From positions 1-6,906 of the forward strand of contig JAUYQE010000073.1 of NCBI GenBank assembly GCA_030695605.1: a stretch of 6,906 nucleotides of DNA, given 5' to 3'. The notes beneath the pieces were generated by a model. The model had not been told where the DNA came from. It worked only from the letters and a program-made list of their open reading frames with translations, and did no database searches. The first letter of the stretch is position 1. The number at the start of each line of letters is the position of its first letter. Positions 1 to 6,206 of this stretch are shown one piece after another. Source of the DNA: Nanobdellota archaeon. Its GTDB lineage: Archaea > Nanobdellota > Nanobdellia > Woesearchaeales > GW2011-AR9. The position numbers and the translations under genes were made by a program.

Positions 1-2
1 AA

Positions 3-10
3 TTATATAA
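3..10 (+). promoter_or_regulatory. TATA box of the lipoprotein gene
   Basis: The sequence TTATATAA matches the archaeal TATA consensus. Its centre lies about 27 bases before position 33, giving a predicted 5' leader of roughly 35 bases that contains the Shine-Dalgarno sequence at 57-62. The BRE region is cut off by the window edge. The call is inferred from spacing and consensus only. Confidence 0.55.
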
Positions 11-56
11 ATTAGTAGAGCATTTCTTCATCGTTGTAACATTTTATCGAAGAAAA

Positions 57-62
57 GAGGTG
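57..62 (+). promoter_or_regulatory. Shine-Dalgarno sequence that fixes the lipoprotein start
   Basis: GAGGTG lies six bases before the ATG at 69 and is complementary to the usual 3' end of 16S rRNA. It overlaps an in-frame GTG at 60, so that upstream GTG cannot be the start. The ATG at 69 is preferred. Confidence 0.75.
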
Positions 63-68
63 TTGTTT

Positions 69-533
69 ATGAAAAAAAAGATGATTTTTTTAGTTGCGGG
101 TGTACTGGTTATTTTATTGTTAGTAGTTTCCTGTACATCAGGACCTTCTGAAGGAGGGCTGGCGGGGAAAGCCGTGACGACAGAGTTCAAGGCTAATTCC
201 TGTGATGCCGATGGTGTCTGTGAGGTTGCTAAAACTGTTTCTACGAAAGTTGGGAGTACCAGCAATTTGATATTGATGTCTGACACTAAAGTAGTTAATG
301 TACAAGGAAACCTTGGTGTGGATGGGTCTTTATCAGCAGGTAGCGTCAGACTTAGTGGTAAAACTGTTTCTACAACAGCAGGAAGCACAAGCGCTTTACT
401 GTTAACTTCCGATGCTAAGATAGTCGTCATCGAGGGATCGTTATCGGCAAATAGTTTAGCTGGTACTGGGAACGCTTATGCCTGTGTTGATTCTGCAGGA
501 AAACTATTTAGAAAGATTAGTCCCTGCAACTAA
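69..533 (+). CDS. Small secreted lipoprotein with two 43-residue repeats
   Basis: Predicted 154-residue exported protein, probably lipid-anchored on the outer face of the membrane; function unknown. The N-terminus is MKKK, then a hydrophobic run (residues 5-20) and the lipobox V-V-S-C with Cys22 as the likely lipidated residue. Two tandem repeats follow, each starting KTVST, then GSTS, a hydrophobic triplet, SD-K-V/I and a GSL block. They are spaced 43 codons apart, and the DNA keeps an identical 14-base stretch at 231-244 and 360-373. Two cysteine pairs flank the repeats: C-DADGV-C before, and a C-terminal A-CVDSAGKLF...SPC block after. From memory, C-terminal blocks of this kind (CVD-GKL/Y-R...PC) occur in surface proteins of DPANN archaea and candidate phyla bacteria. 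The repeats suggest a small beta-rich stalk or adhesin-like domain, which is inference. The gene is more AT-rich than glmS next to it. Confidence 0.8.
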   Translation: MKKKMIFLVAGVLVILLLVVSCTSGPSEGGLAGKAVTTEFKANSCDADGVCEVAKTVSTKVGSTSNLILMSDTKVVNVQGNLGVDGSLSAGSVRLSGKTVSTTAGSTSALLLTSDAKIVVIEGSLSANSLAGTGNAYACVDSAGKLFRKISPCN

Positions 534-540
534 ATTTGTT

Positions 541-565
541 ATTTTTTCTTTTTTCTTTCTTTATT
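541..565 (+). terminator. T-rich terminator after the lipoprotein gene
   Basis: Starting eight bases after the stop codon there are closely spaced runs of T (six, six, three and three) on the sense strand, with no obvious hairpin. This is the usual form of intrinsic termination in archaea. It separates the gene from the convergent glmS. Confidence 0.6.
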
Positions 566-623
566 CCACCATCACCCTATTCACTCACAAAAGCTTTCAG
601 CCACTACTTTTCCAACCAAAAAT

Positions 624-2450
624 TCACTCCACAGTAACTGACTTTGCCAAATTCCTGGGCTGGTCCACATCGCACTCTTTGATGTCCGCAATATGGTACG
701 CAAACAGCTGCAGCGGGATCGCTAAAACTAGCGGATAAAAAATCTCGTCCACTTTTGGCACGAAAATAACGTCGTCGCAGAGCTTCTGCAGAGTTGTGTC
801 GCCTTCCGTTCCGATAGCAATGACTTTTCCATTGCGGGCTTTAATTTCTTCGATGTTGCTGAGCGTCTTCTGGTATACAGCGTCCTGCGGACAGATAGCT
901 ATTGTCGGCATTTCTTCCGAGACTAAAGCGATCGGCCCATGCTTCAGTTCGCCGGCTGGATAGGCCTCAGCATGGATGTAGGAGATCTCTTTCAGCTTGA
1001 GCGCCCCTTCTAAAGCTAGGGGGAAGTTGGTGTTTCTGCCGATGTACAGAAAATTCTGGGAGTGATAGTATTTCTGAGCCAGCTGCTTGATGTGCTCGTT
1101 CAGGGCAAGAGTTTTCTTTACGTTTTCGATAATGTCGAAAGGCAGGTCGCTCTTCTTTCCTGCCAGGGCAAAAGCCAGCTGGTAGAGGGTAACAAGCTGT
1201 GCGGTAAATGCTTTGGTTGATGCTACTCCAATCTCCGGCCCAGCCCGGGTATAGAGCACATCAGCAACTTCCCGGGCAATGGTGCTATCGACGACATTAA
1301 TGATGCCTAGCGTTCTGGCGCCTTTCTCTTTAGCCAGCCGTATGGCTGCGAGCGTATCCGCTGTTTCTCCGCTCTGCGAAATGGCAATGACCAGCGAATT
1401 GTTTTCCAGCAGCGGATCCCGGTAGCGGAATTCGGACGCAATTTCGTTCACGGCGGGAATCCCAGAAATTCTCTCCAGGAGATATTTGCCCAGCAGCCCG
1501 GCATAGCTGGCCGTGCCGCAGGCGACGATCGTGATGTGCTTATAGCGGCGTGCAGATTGGGTGGTGAACGTAGATGGCTCAGAAGCAAAAGAAAGAGGAA
1601 CAAACGGTGCAAAAGCACTGTGCGGTGTGCGCAGGCTTTCGGCAATAACCTCCGGCTGTTCAAAGATTTCCTTGAGCATGAAATGCTTGTAGCCCTGCTT
1701 CTGGGCTTGCTCGAGGTCCCATTTGATGTCTTTGACGTGCAGTGGGTGCTTTTCGCCGTGAAAGGAGAAAAGCTCGACGGCATCTTTGGTCACGCGGGCC
1801 AGCTCGAAGTCATTCACGTAGATGACGCGCTTGGTGTGCTGGATGAGCGCGGAAACATCTGAAGCCAGAAAGTTTTCCCGTTCTCCCAGGCCGATAACGA
1901 GGGGGCTGCCGTTTCTGACGGCAATAATCTCCTGCGACGCCTGGTGGAGGACACAGAAGGCATAAGCGCCTTGGAGTTCCTGGAGGGTTTTGAGAACGGC
2001 TTCTTTGATGCTGCGTCTTTCGCTTTCATGCTGGTGGCGATAGTTTCTGGCAATCAGATGCACGATAACTTCAGAATCGGTTTCCGAGGAAAATGATACG
2101 CCTTCTTTCCGCAGCTTTTCTTTCAGCTCCAGATAATTTTCTATAATGCCATTGTGTACCAGTGCGAACTCCTGGCGTTCATCAACGAACGGATGGGCAT
2201 TTTCCTGGCAGGGCTTGCCATGGGTGCTCCAGCGGGTATGGGAAATGCCCAGCGTGCCGGCCATTTCTGCGAAGCGCAAAGCAGCATTCACATCACTGAC
2301 TTTGCCGACGCCTTTGCGGACGTGCAGTGTTCCGCCATGAATCGTGGCAATGCCTACGGAATCATAGCCGCGGTATTCCAGCTGGCGGATAGCATTGAGA
2401 AGCAGTGCTCCGGCTGGCTGTTCTCCGATATAGCCGGCGATGCCACACAT
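624..2450 (-). CDS. glmS: Glutamine--fructose-6-phosphate aminotransferase (isomerizing)
   Basis: Cytoplasmic enzyme that converts fructose-6-phosphate and glutamine to glucosamine-6-phosphate and glutamate, the committing step to UDP-GlcNAc. At 608 residues it is full length. Residues 1 to about 215 form the Ntn-type glutaminase domain: Cys2 is the nucleophile after Met removal, followed by YRGYDS (27-32), HTRWSTHG (71-78), HNGIIENY (99-106) and ETDSEV (123-128). The conserved MLKEI-EQP linker is at 258-266. The first SIS sugar-isomerase domain has ACGT-SYAG (310-318), ISQSGETADT (357-366) and STKAFTAQ (411-418). The second has LKLKEISYIHAEAYPAGELKHGP (484-506). The catalytic residues known from E. 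coli fall at the same numbers: Glu488, His504 and Lys603 in the C-terminal LAKSVTVE. The start is fixed because Cys must be residue 2. No Shine-Dalgarno sequence precedes the ATG, so the mRNA may be leaderless or weakly led. Product certain; regulation unknown. Confidence 0.98.
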   Translation of the reverse strand: MCGIAGYIGEQPAGALLLNAIRQLEYRGYDSVGIATIHGGTLHVRKGVGKVSDVNAALRFAEMAGTLGISHTRWSTHGKPCQENAHPFVDERQEFALVHNGIIENYLELKEKLRKEGVSFSSETDSEVIVHLIARNYRHQHESERRSIKEAVLKTLQELQGAYAFCVLHQASQEIIAVRNGSPLVIGLGERENFLASDVSALIQHTKRVIYVNDFELARVTKDAVELFSFHGEKHPLHVKDIKWDLEQAQKQGYKHFMLKEIFEQPEVIAESLRTPHSAFAPFVPLSFASEPSTFTTQSARRYKHITIVACGTASYAGLLGKYLLERISGIPAVNEIASEFRYRDPLLENNSLVIAISQSGETADTLAAIRLAKEKGARTLGIINVVDSTIAREVADVLYTRAGPEIGVASTKAFTAQLVTLYQLAFALAGKKSDLPFDIIENVKKTLALNEHIKQLAQKYYHSQNFLYIGRNTNFPLALEGALKLKEISYIHAEAYPAGELKHGPIALVSEEMPTIAICPQDAVYQKTLSNIEEIKARNGKVIAIGTEGDTTLQKLCDDVIFVPKVDEIFYPLVLAIPLQLFAYHIADIKECDVDQPRNLAKSVTVE

Positions 2451-2472
2451 GGTTTTTTTATTTAAAAATCAG

Positions 2473-2478
2473 CTTAAG
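2473..2478 (-). promoter_or_regulatory. Weak TATA-like element placed for a leaderless glmS mRNA
   Basis: On the minus strand the six bases CTTAAG (within TTCTTAAGCT) are centred about 25 bases before the glmS ATG, the spacing expected of a leaderless archaeal transcript. The match to TTTATATA is poor. A stronger minus-strand TATATA lies at 2576-2581 and would instead give a leader of about 100 bases. The two options cannot be separated from sequence. Confidence 0.25.
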
Positions 2479-2548
2479 AAGCTTGTGAATTCTCAGACGG
2501 GGTGGAAAAATCAGGAGTGGTGGAAAGTCTTTTTCTCCGGGCACGGAT

Positions 2549-2564
2549 TCGCTCGTGTGAGCGA
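2549..2564. repeat. Short hairpin in the glmS upstream region
   Basis: TCGCTC and GAGCGA are perfect complements around a four-base GTGT loop. If glmS is transcribed from the TATATA at 2576-2581, this hairpin would sit at the very 5' end of its leader. It has no adjacent T-run on the + side, so it does not look like a terminator. Its role is unknown. Confidence 0.4.
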
Positions 2565-2575
2565 TTCACCCATCC

Positions 2576-2581
2576 TATATA
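2576..2581 (-). promoter_or_regulatory. Possible glmS promoter (TATATA)
   Basis: On the minus strand this reads AGTATATAGG. It predicts initiation near 2552 and a glmS leader of about 100 bases. It lies only 17 bases from the forward TATA box at 2598-2605, so the two may form a divergent promoter pair. This is an alternative to the weak element at 2473-2478. Confidence 0.35.
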
Positions 2582-2597
2582 CTCCCTTCTCAGAAAG

Positions 2598-2605
2598 TTT
2601 ATATA
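2598..2605 (+). promoter_or_regulatory. Strong archaeal promoter: TTTATATA with BRE-like CAGAAAG
   Basis: TTTATATA is a near-ideal archaeal TATA box, preceded directly by the purine-rich CAGAAAG at 2591-2597, as expected of a BRE. Its centre plus 27 bases predicts a start near 2628. That is exactly where the closing stem of the candidate RNA begins (2629). It could drive that RNA, a long leader of the gene at 3008, or both. Confidence 0.65.
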
Positions 2606-2628
2606 GGAAAACACCTTCTCTTTTGGTT

Positions 2629-2738
2629 AAGAGTGATGCAGATGAGAAACCAGGGGGTGGAAGATGCAGGAAGGCTACGCTAGGCCCGGTTCCTCATTGT
2701 TTCCCATTTCTTATCTGCTGGTGTTCACGCTCTTTTTT
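2629..2738 (+). ncRNA. Candidate small structured RNA of about 105 bases
   Basis: No known RNA family is recognised. The 5' arm GCAGATGAGAAA (2638-2649) pairs with TTTCTTATCTGC (2707-2718) over 12 bp. One of these is a G-U pair, which works only in a forward transcript. Below it, AAGAGTGA (2629-2636) pairs with 2725-2734 around a two-base bulge. Inside, AGGAA/TTCCT (2668-2672 and 2690-2694) encloses CTA-CGC-TAG (2675-2683). The TATA box at 2598-2605 predicts a start at the first base of the closing stem. Six Ts at 2733-2738 begin at the last base pairs of the stem, as in a terminator. Promoter, helix and T-run therefore agree. It may instead be the 5' part of a longer leader of the gene at 3008. 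The archaeal SRP RNA and RNase P RNA signatures I know were not found. Confidence 0.5.
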
Positions 2739-3020
2739 ATGTTTTCTATTATGCAGTTCACAATACTTTTTTTCAAGCGGGATTTTCGGAAGCTTCATCT
2801 TGAAAACAGGTTCGGGGGTGGGGCGTTATTGAAAACTTCGCTCTGCTCAGCCGCCACCAGCTGCTCGCTCCTCGCTTCCAATCTCGATGATGCTGCGTCC
2901 CCGAATGGGGCTTCCCCCCGCGACGCACTTGATTTACCTTTCGAAAGAGCTCGCCCTAAAGCTGGTGGCGGACTTTTCAATAACGCCGGGCGGGGTGAGG
3001 TGATCCGATGGTACTCGTAG
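2664..3020 (+). CDS. Doubtful 118-codon reading frame with one hydrophobic segment
   Basis: The frame opens with ATG at 2664, four bases after GGGGGTGG (2653-2660), which could serve as a ribosome binding site. Its first 53 residues include one hydrophobic stretch (from LFPISYLL to TILFF) followed by basic residues, as in a small membrane protein. Beyond residue 53 the translation is an Ala/Ser/Pro/Arg-rich sequence with no protein-like pattern, and it lies in the inverted-repeat element 2822-2987. The frame overlaps the gene at 3008 by 13 bases. The hydrophobic part may be only a by-product of T-rich DNA, and the start lies inside the candidate RNA. More likely not a gene. Confidence 0.15.
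   Translation: MQEGYARPGSSLFPISYLLVFTLFFMFSIMQFTILFFKRDFRKLHLENRFGGGALLKTSLCSAATSCSLLASNLDDAASPNGASPRDALDLPFERARPKAGGGLFNNAGRGEVIRWYS
2822..2987. repeat. 166-base element bounded by a perfect 14-bp inverted repeat
   Basis: GGCGTTATTGAAAA (2822-2835) is the exact reverse complement of TTTTCAATAACGCC (2974-2987). Nested inside, CCGCCACCAGC (2851-2861) is the exact reverse complement of GCTGGTGGCGG (2961-2971). The centre holds more hairpins: TGCGTC/GACGCA (2894-2899 and 2922-2927) enclosing CCCC-GAAT-GGGG (2899-2910), and the 10-base palindrome CTTTCGAAAG (2938-2947). GGGGTG occurs on both sides (2815-2820 and 2992-2997), but not symmetrically enough to call a target duplication. It could be a small palindromic mobile element (MITE- or REP-like) or a folded mRNA leader. 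It ends ten bases before the Shine-Dalgarno sequence of the gene at 3008. I see no protein gene in it. Confidence 0.7.
2997..3004 (+). promoter_or_regulatory. Shine-Dalgarno sequence of the metallophosphoesterase gene
   Basis: GAGGTGAT is a full eight-base match to the usual archaeal anti-Shine-Dalgarno sequence, three bases before the ATG at 3008. It is much stronger than anything before the other genes here. The preceding GCGGGG (2990-2995) can pair perfectly with CCCCGC (2916-2921) inside the inverted-repeat element, so access to the site could depend on leader folding. Confidence 0.8.
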
Positions 3021-6000
3021 AAAATGCCAACAAGTCTTTGCTGCAGATTTTTCGGGAACTGACGGGCTACGAAGGCACGGCTACAACACGCCTCTATTTA
3101 GGTGAGTTAGCTTTTGGCACCCGCCTATACGATGAGCGCCTTGCGGAAGGGCTGAATACCTATTTACGCCAAAATGGCTATCAAACAGAAATTGATTCTT
3201 TAGTGATCGGCGGCGGCTTGTTCCCAGAGTTTCCACCGTTGTACAGCGTGACGAATGCCGAACGGATGCGCATGCTTGGTGCCGATTCAAAGAAAGAAAG
3301 CACCCCGGCAACCGCACGCATCGAGCAGATTCTGGAGCATGTGCTGGGAGAAAAAGAAGCAGCCCGTTTTGCTGAGTATCGTGAGAAGTGGCTGGCAAAT
3401 AAAATAAACACGTGGGATGATTGCAGGCAATTTTCCCGGCATCAATTGGAAACCCTGCTGGATGGGCTGGAAATCGGCCACATTGATTACTGTATGGGAG
3501 AAGAAGATAAGTTTAATCAGCGCTATGAAGAAGAGCTGAAAGTCAATCGCCTGGCAAAAGAAGCCAGGAAATACCTGAAGGGGCGAAAAGAAACTTTAGA
3601 AGAGGAGGAAAAGAAAGAGGAGCAGTATGCCAAGCAGGCACATTCCCTGGAAGAGCGCTCCAATCGCAGCCAGCAGGAGTATAAAGTAATGACTGCTCTT
3701 AATCCTCGGGTACGGTCCCATTTGAAGTCGCAGAGTCCCGACATTGCCAAGTTTTTGCAGGGAATTCTTCAGGAAGAGATGGATACGCTATTACAAAGCA
3801 TTGACACAAAAGGACAGCGTGAGGAGTTGCTCCGCCGCTTGCGGGACGTGCGTGATGAGGCTTCTTTTACCCGGCTTTATGAAGACAAGAAACAGGCAGC
3901 AGACCGTTGTAGTGAAGAATTAAAAGCGGTGCGAAAAGAAGCGGTAAAGCTGCAGAAACATATCACTTCATTAGAAGAAGATGTTGATTCTTTGGCACGC
4001 CAGATCGAGCAGGGAGATGCCATTACCATATTTACAAAGCGGTCCCATATCAGCCCCATCGAAGCCGAGTGGATTTACAAAGATGTCAAAGACAAATACA
4101 CCGAAGATATCCTCGGTGCTTTCCCCGCAGCGCTGCGGGAAAGAATAACGACACATATCAGCGGCTCGGCAAAAGTGCAGAGCTTGGCATTTGGCGACGG
4201 CAAAGAGGATGTCCTGGAAGAAGCTGAAGTGGTGCAGTATGGCGATATTCTGGTTATTCACAATACCCGCTTCCGGAGCACCGCTACCACGCTCTACGGC
4301 CTGAGCGATGCCCAAAGAGAAGTCCTCTGGCGGAAAGTGCTGGAGAAAGTAACGTATGAAACGGAGCATCTAGTCCCCAAAACCATTGTTGCGGTCCATG
4401 GGTCCGGCGGCTTCGCCGTTACCCGGATGAATGTTGCTCCTGAGTTTAAGCTTCTGGACGGTTCGTACCGCCAGGATCCGGAGTTGACTACCGTGATGAC
4501 ATTGCCCGTTTTCCAATCCACGGACAAGCTGCTGCGCTTCTATGACAAGCACATGAACAAAACCTGGGGATTGAAGCGTTTTGCGCAGCACGTACATGGT
4601 GCAGGCGCAGTCTTGCAGACGGTCTTGGAAGACGGCTCCGAGCTCTACGAGTTTATTGACACATCTTCCCTGATGCGCATTGCGGACCAGAAACGGGAAG
4701 TGGCGAAAGCAGAAAAAGGTAGCGCTGCCTATACTGCAGCGGAAGAACAGCTCCGGCTGCTCTGCTCCAGAACCCTGAAGCTGCGGGCAACTATGGGAGA
4801 TGCGCATTTCGGCGCCGCTAATTTTTCCGGGACGCCCACCAATTATGAGCGGACTGCCCGATCGCTCAATTACCTTCGGGAACGCTACGCCGGCAAGCTT
4901 GACGATATCATTCTTACCGAAATGCCGGACGGGGTACTGCCGCATACGGGCACGGACCGGAAATTCTTTGGCAAGCCTTTGCCGCAGCTGCGGAAAGAGG
5001 CAGCAGAATATTTGCAGGCCCAGAACCTAAAAGCGGCAGTTCCGCCGGAGGAGCTGGCAAAGATTCTGGACCATATTATTGGAGAATTTTCAGATGCGAT
5101 GGCCCAGAATGCCGTTCCTAACTTGGAAAGGCAGTATGAAATAATTCGCCCTTATATTGAAGAGCTTGTAGAACAGATTGGGCTGCAGCGGGCCATTTTG
5201 ATCTCTGGGAATCATCCCCGCTCTCAGGAAGGAGCGGATGAAGCCAGCCGCCTTGCCGACATCTTTCGGGCTGCGGATCGTGAGAAGAAGATTGATTTTA
5301 TTCTTTCTGATGGCACCGGCCATAAGTTTGGTGGGCAGGGCGGCATTGCCGATGAGGAAGTGCTGTTTGCCGGGGAAAAACGGCGGACTGGAAAAAAGCT
5401 GGGATTCTATCACGAGCCGCAAGGGGGAAAGAATGCCATGCCACGGACCTTGGACCAGCTGCTGGCGAAAGGCGTCGGCTTCGATGAATTTTATGCAGGC
5501 CACATCCATCAGTGCTATGCCGCCTATGCCAATGGGACGGCGATAACGATCAACCCGCCGCTGCAGGGGCCGAATGATTATTCAGAGCATTTGGGTGTGA
5601 AGCCGTCGCTGTACGGACCTATAGTAACGTTTTCTAACGTTGCCCCCTTAGGGCATCCGGCGAACAAGAACATTTGGCATGCCTGGCACTTTATCAATGA
5701 CGATACGCTGGAGCGGCCGGAGTTCCGCTTTGACCAGTTGGAGCAGGTGCTGCAGGATCTCGGCTCTCGAGAAGAGCAGAAAAAAATAGCTGCCGAATGG
5801 AGCGCCCTATTGCCGGAAGAGCAGAAGAAAAAACTGGAAGAACTGTTAGTGGAAAATAAGGGAAATGTGCGCAGAGCTGCGCAGGAATTAGGCGTGGGAA
5901 GAAATTTTCTTTATGAGCAGCTTTCTGCTGCGGGGCTGCAGGCTGAACAATTCCGCCCGAAAGTTCCGGAGCGTGCGGATATTGAACGAGCCTTGCAGGA

Positions 6001-6115
6001 AAAAGAGGGGAATGTGTTCCAAACGGCCAAGCATTTAGGCCTTACGCGGAATCAGCTGAATTATAAATTGAGGACGCTGGGCATCTCTCCCGAGCAGTTT
6101 CGGAAGAAGAGCTAA
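3008..6115 (+). CDS. Two-unit metallophosphoesterase with coiled-coil insert and tandem Fis-type HTH
   Basis: A 1035-residue cytoplasmic protein (no signal peptide or membrane segment) of no family I can name. Unit 1 looks like a degenerate calcineurin-like phosphoesterase: LGELAFG (31-37) stands where GD-x-H is expected and VIGGGLFPE (66-74) where GDxxD is expected. Coiled coils rich in Glu and Lys follow (about 165-228 and 285-336). Strands resembling the end of the fold come next (YGDILVIHN 411-419, TIVAVHGSGG 459-468). Unit 2 keeps the catalytic pattern: GDAHFG (597-602; Asp598, His600), TEMPD (637-641) in place of GDxxD, GNH (734-736), a candidate His802 in FYHEPQGG (or His772), and GHIH (831-834). 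Residues 937-977 and 989-1026 are two Fis-type helix-turn-helix repeats sharing GNV, A-x-x-LG-x-x-R-N and a closing EQFR. By family knowledge, unit 2 would be a metal-dependent nuclease or phosphatase and the tail would bind DNA; substrate and role are inference. It stands alone behind a structured leader. Confidence 0.85.
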   Translation: MVLVENANKSLLQIFRELTGYEGTATTRLYLGELAFGTRLYDERLAEGLNTYLRQNGYQTEIDSLVIGGGLFPEFPPLYSVTNAERMRMLGADSKKESTPATARIEQILEHVLGEKEAARFAEYREKWLANKINTWDDCRQFSRHQLETLLDGLEIGHIDYCMGEEDKFNQRYEEELKVNRLAKEARKYLKGRKETLEEEEKKEEQYAKQAHSLEERSNRSQQEYKVMTALNPRVRSHLKSQSPDIAKFLQGILQEEMDTLLQSIDTKGQREELLRRLRDVRDEASFTRLYEDKKQAADRCSEELKAVRKEAVKLQKHITSLEEDVDSLARQIEQGDAITIFTKRSHISPIEAEWIYKDVKDKYTEDILGAFPAALRERITTHISGSAKVQSLAFGDGKEDVLEEAEVVQYGDILVIHNTRFRSTATTLYGLSDAQREVLWRKVLEKVTYETEHLVPKTIVAVHGSGGFAVTRMNVAPEFKLLDGSYRQDPELTTVMTLPVFQSTDKLLRFYDKHMNKTWGLKRFAQHVHGAGAVLQTVLEDGSELYEFIDTSSLMRIADQKREVAKAEKGSAAYTAAEEQLRLLCSRTLKLRATMGDAHFGAANFSGTPTNYERTARSLNYLRERYAGKLDDIILTEMPDGVLPHTGTDRKFFGKPLPQLRKEAAEYLQAQNLKAAVPPEELAKILDHIIGEFSDAMAQNAVPNLERQYEIIRPYIEELVEQIGLQRAILISGNHPRSQEGADEASRLADIFRAADREKKIDFILSDGTGHKFGGQGGIADEEVLFAGEKRRTGKKLGFYHEPQGGKNAMPRTLDQLLAKGVGFDEFYAGHIHQCYAAYANGTAITINPPLQGPNDYSEHLGVKPSLYGPIVTFSNVAPLGHPANKNIWHAWHFINDDTLERPEFRFDQLEQVLQDLGSREEQKKIAAEWSALLPEEQKKKLEELLVENKGNVRRAAQELGVGRNFLYEQLSAAGLQAEQFRPKVPERADIERALQEKEGNVFQTAKHLGLTRNQLNYKLRTLGISPEQFRKKS

Positions 6116-6163
6116 ATCTTTGGTTGTTGTATTCTTGCAAAACGGTAAACAGTACGCCCCTAT

Positions 6164-6169
6164 CTTTTT
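6164..6169 (+). terminator. Weak T-run downstream of the metallophosphoesterase gene
   Basis: CTTTTT lies about 50 bases after the stop codon at 6115, followed by further pyrimidine-rich sequence up to 6193. No hairpin precedes it. It is the only termination-like signal before the promoter at 6207. Confidence 0.3.
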
Positions 6170-6206
6170 GAAAATTCTCTCTCTTCAACTTTCTCCGGAA
6201 ATAATC

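Noticed and set aside
44..430. 128-codon frame on the minus strand opposite the lipoprotein gene
   Set aside because: It lies antisense to a well-supported gene with signal peptide, promoter and ribosome binding site, and its translation only mirrors the repeats.
1536..1862. 108-codon forward frame opposite glmS
   Set aside because: It is antisense to a full-length conserved enzyme, with a Cys/Arg/Leu-rich translation that matches nothing.
2535..2570. tRNA-like T-arm on the minus strand (CACGAGCGAATCCGTG)
   Set aside because: The loop is eight bases, the TTC motif is missing, and no acceptor, D or anticodon arm can be built around it.
2451..2597. A glmS ribozyme or other known riboswitch upstream of glmS
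   Set aside because: The glmS ribozyme is known from bacteria and has a double-pseudoknot core of roughly 150 bases. I see only one short hairpin and none of its conserved core here.
2440..2832. 130-codon forward frame between glmS and the next gene
   Set aside because: Its translation changes between unrelated compositions across promoter and RNA-like DNA. It starts inside the 5' end of glmS and has no ribosome binding site.
2629..2990. SRP RNA or RNase P RNA
   Set aside because: The SRP helix 8 motif and the RNase P conserved regions I know were not found on either strand, and the paired domains do not fit their layout.
4370..4945. 191-codon frame on the minus strand inside the metallophosphoesterase gene
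   Set aside because: It is a shadow of the long forward frame; its translation shows no domain and it has no promoter or ribosome binding site.
3008..6115. Reading the large protein as an Mre11 or DNA polymerase II small subunit orthologue
   Set aside because: The calcineurin-like motifs are shared with both, but the N-terminal half, the coiled-coil insert, the TEMPD substitution and the HTH tail do not match either family, and no Rad50 or large polymerase subunit is next to it.
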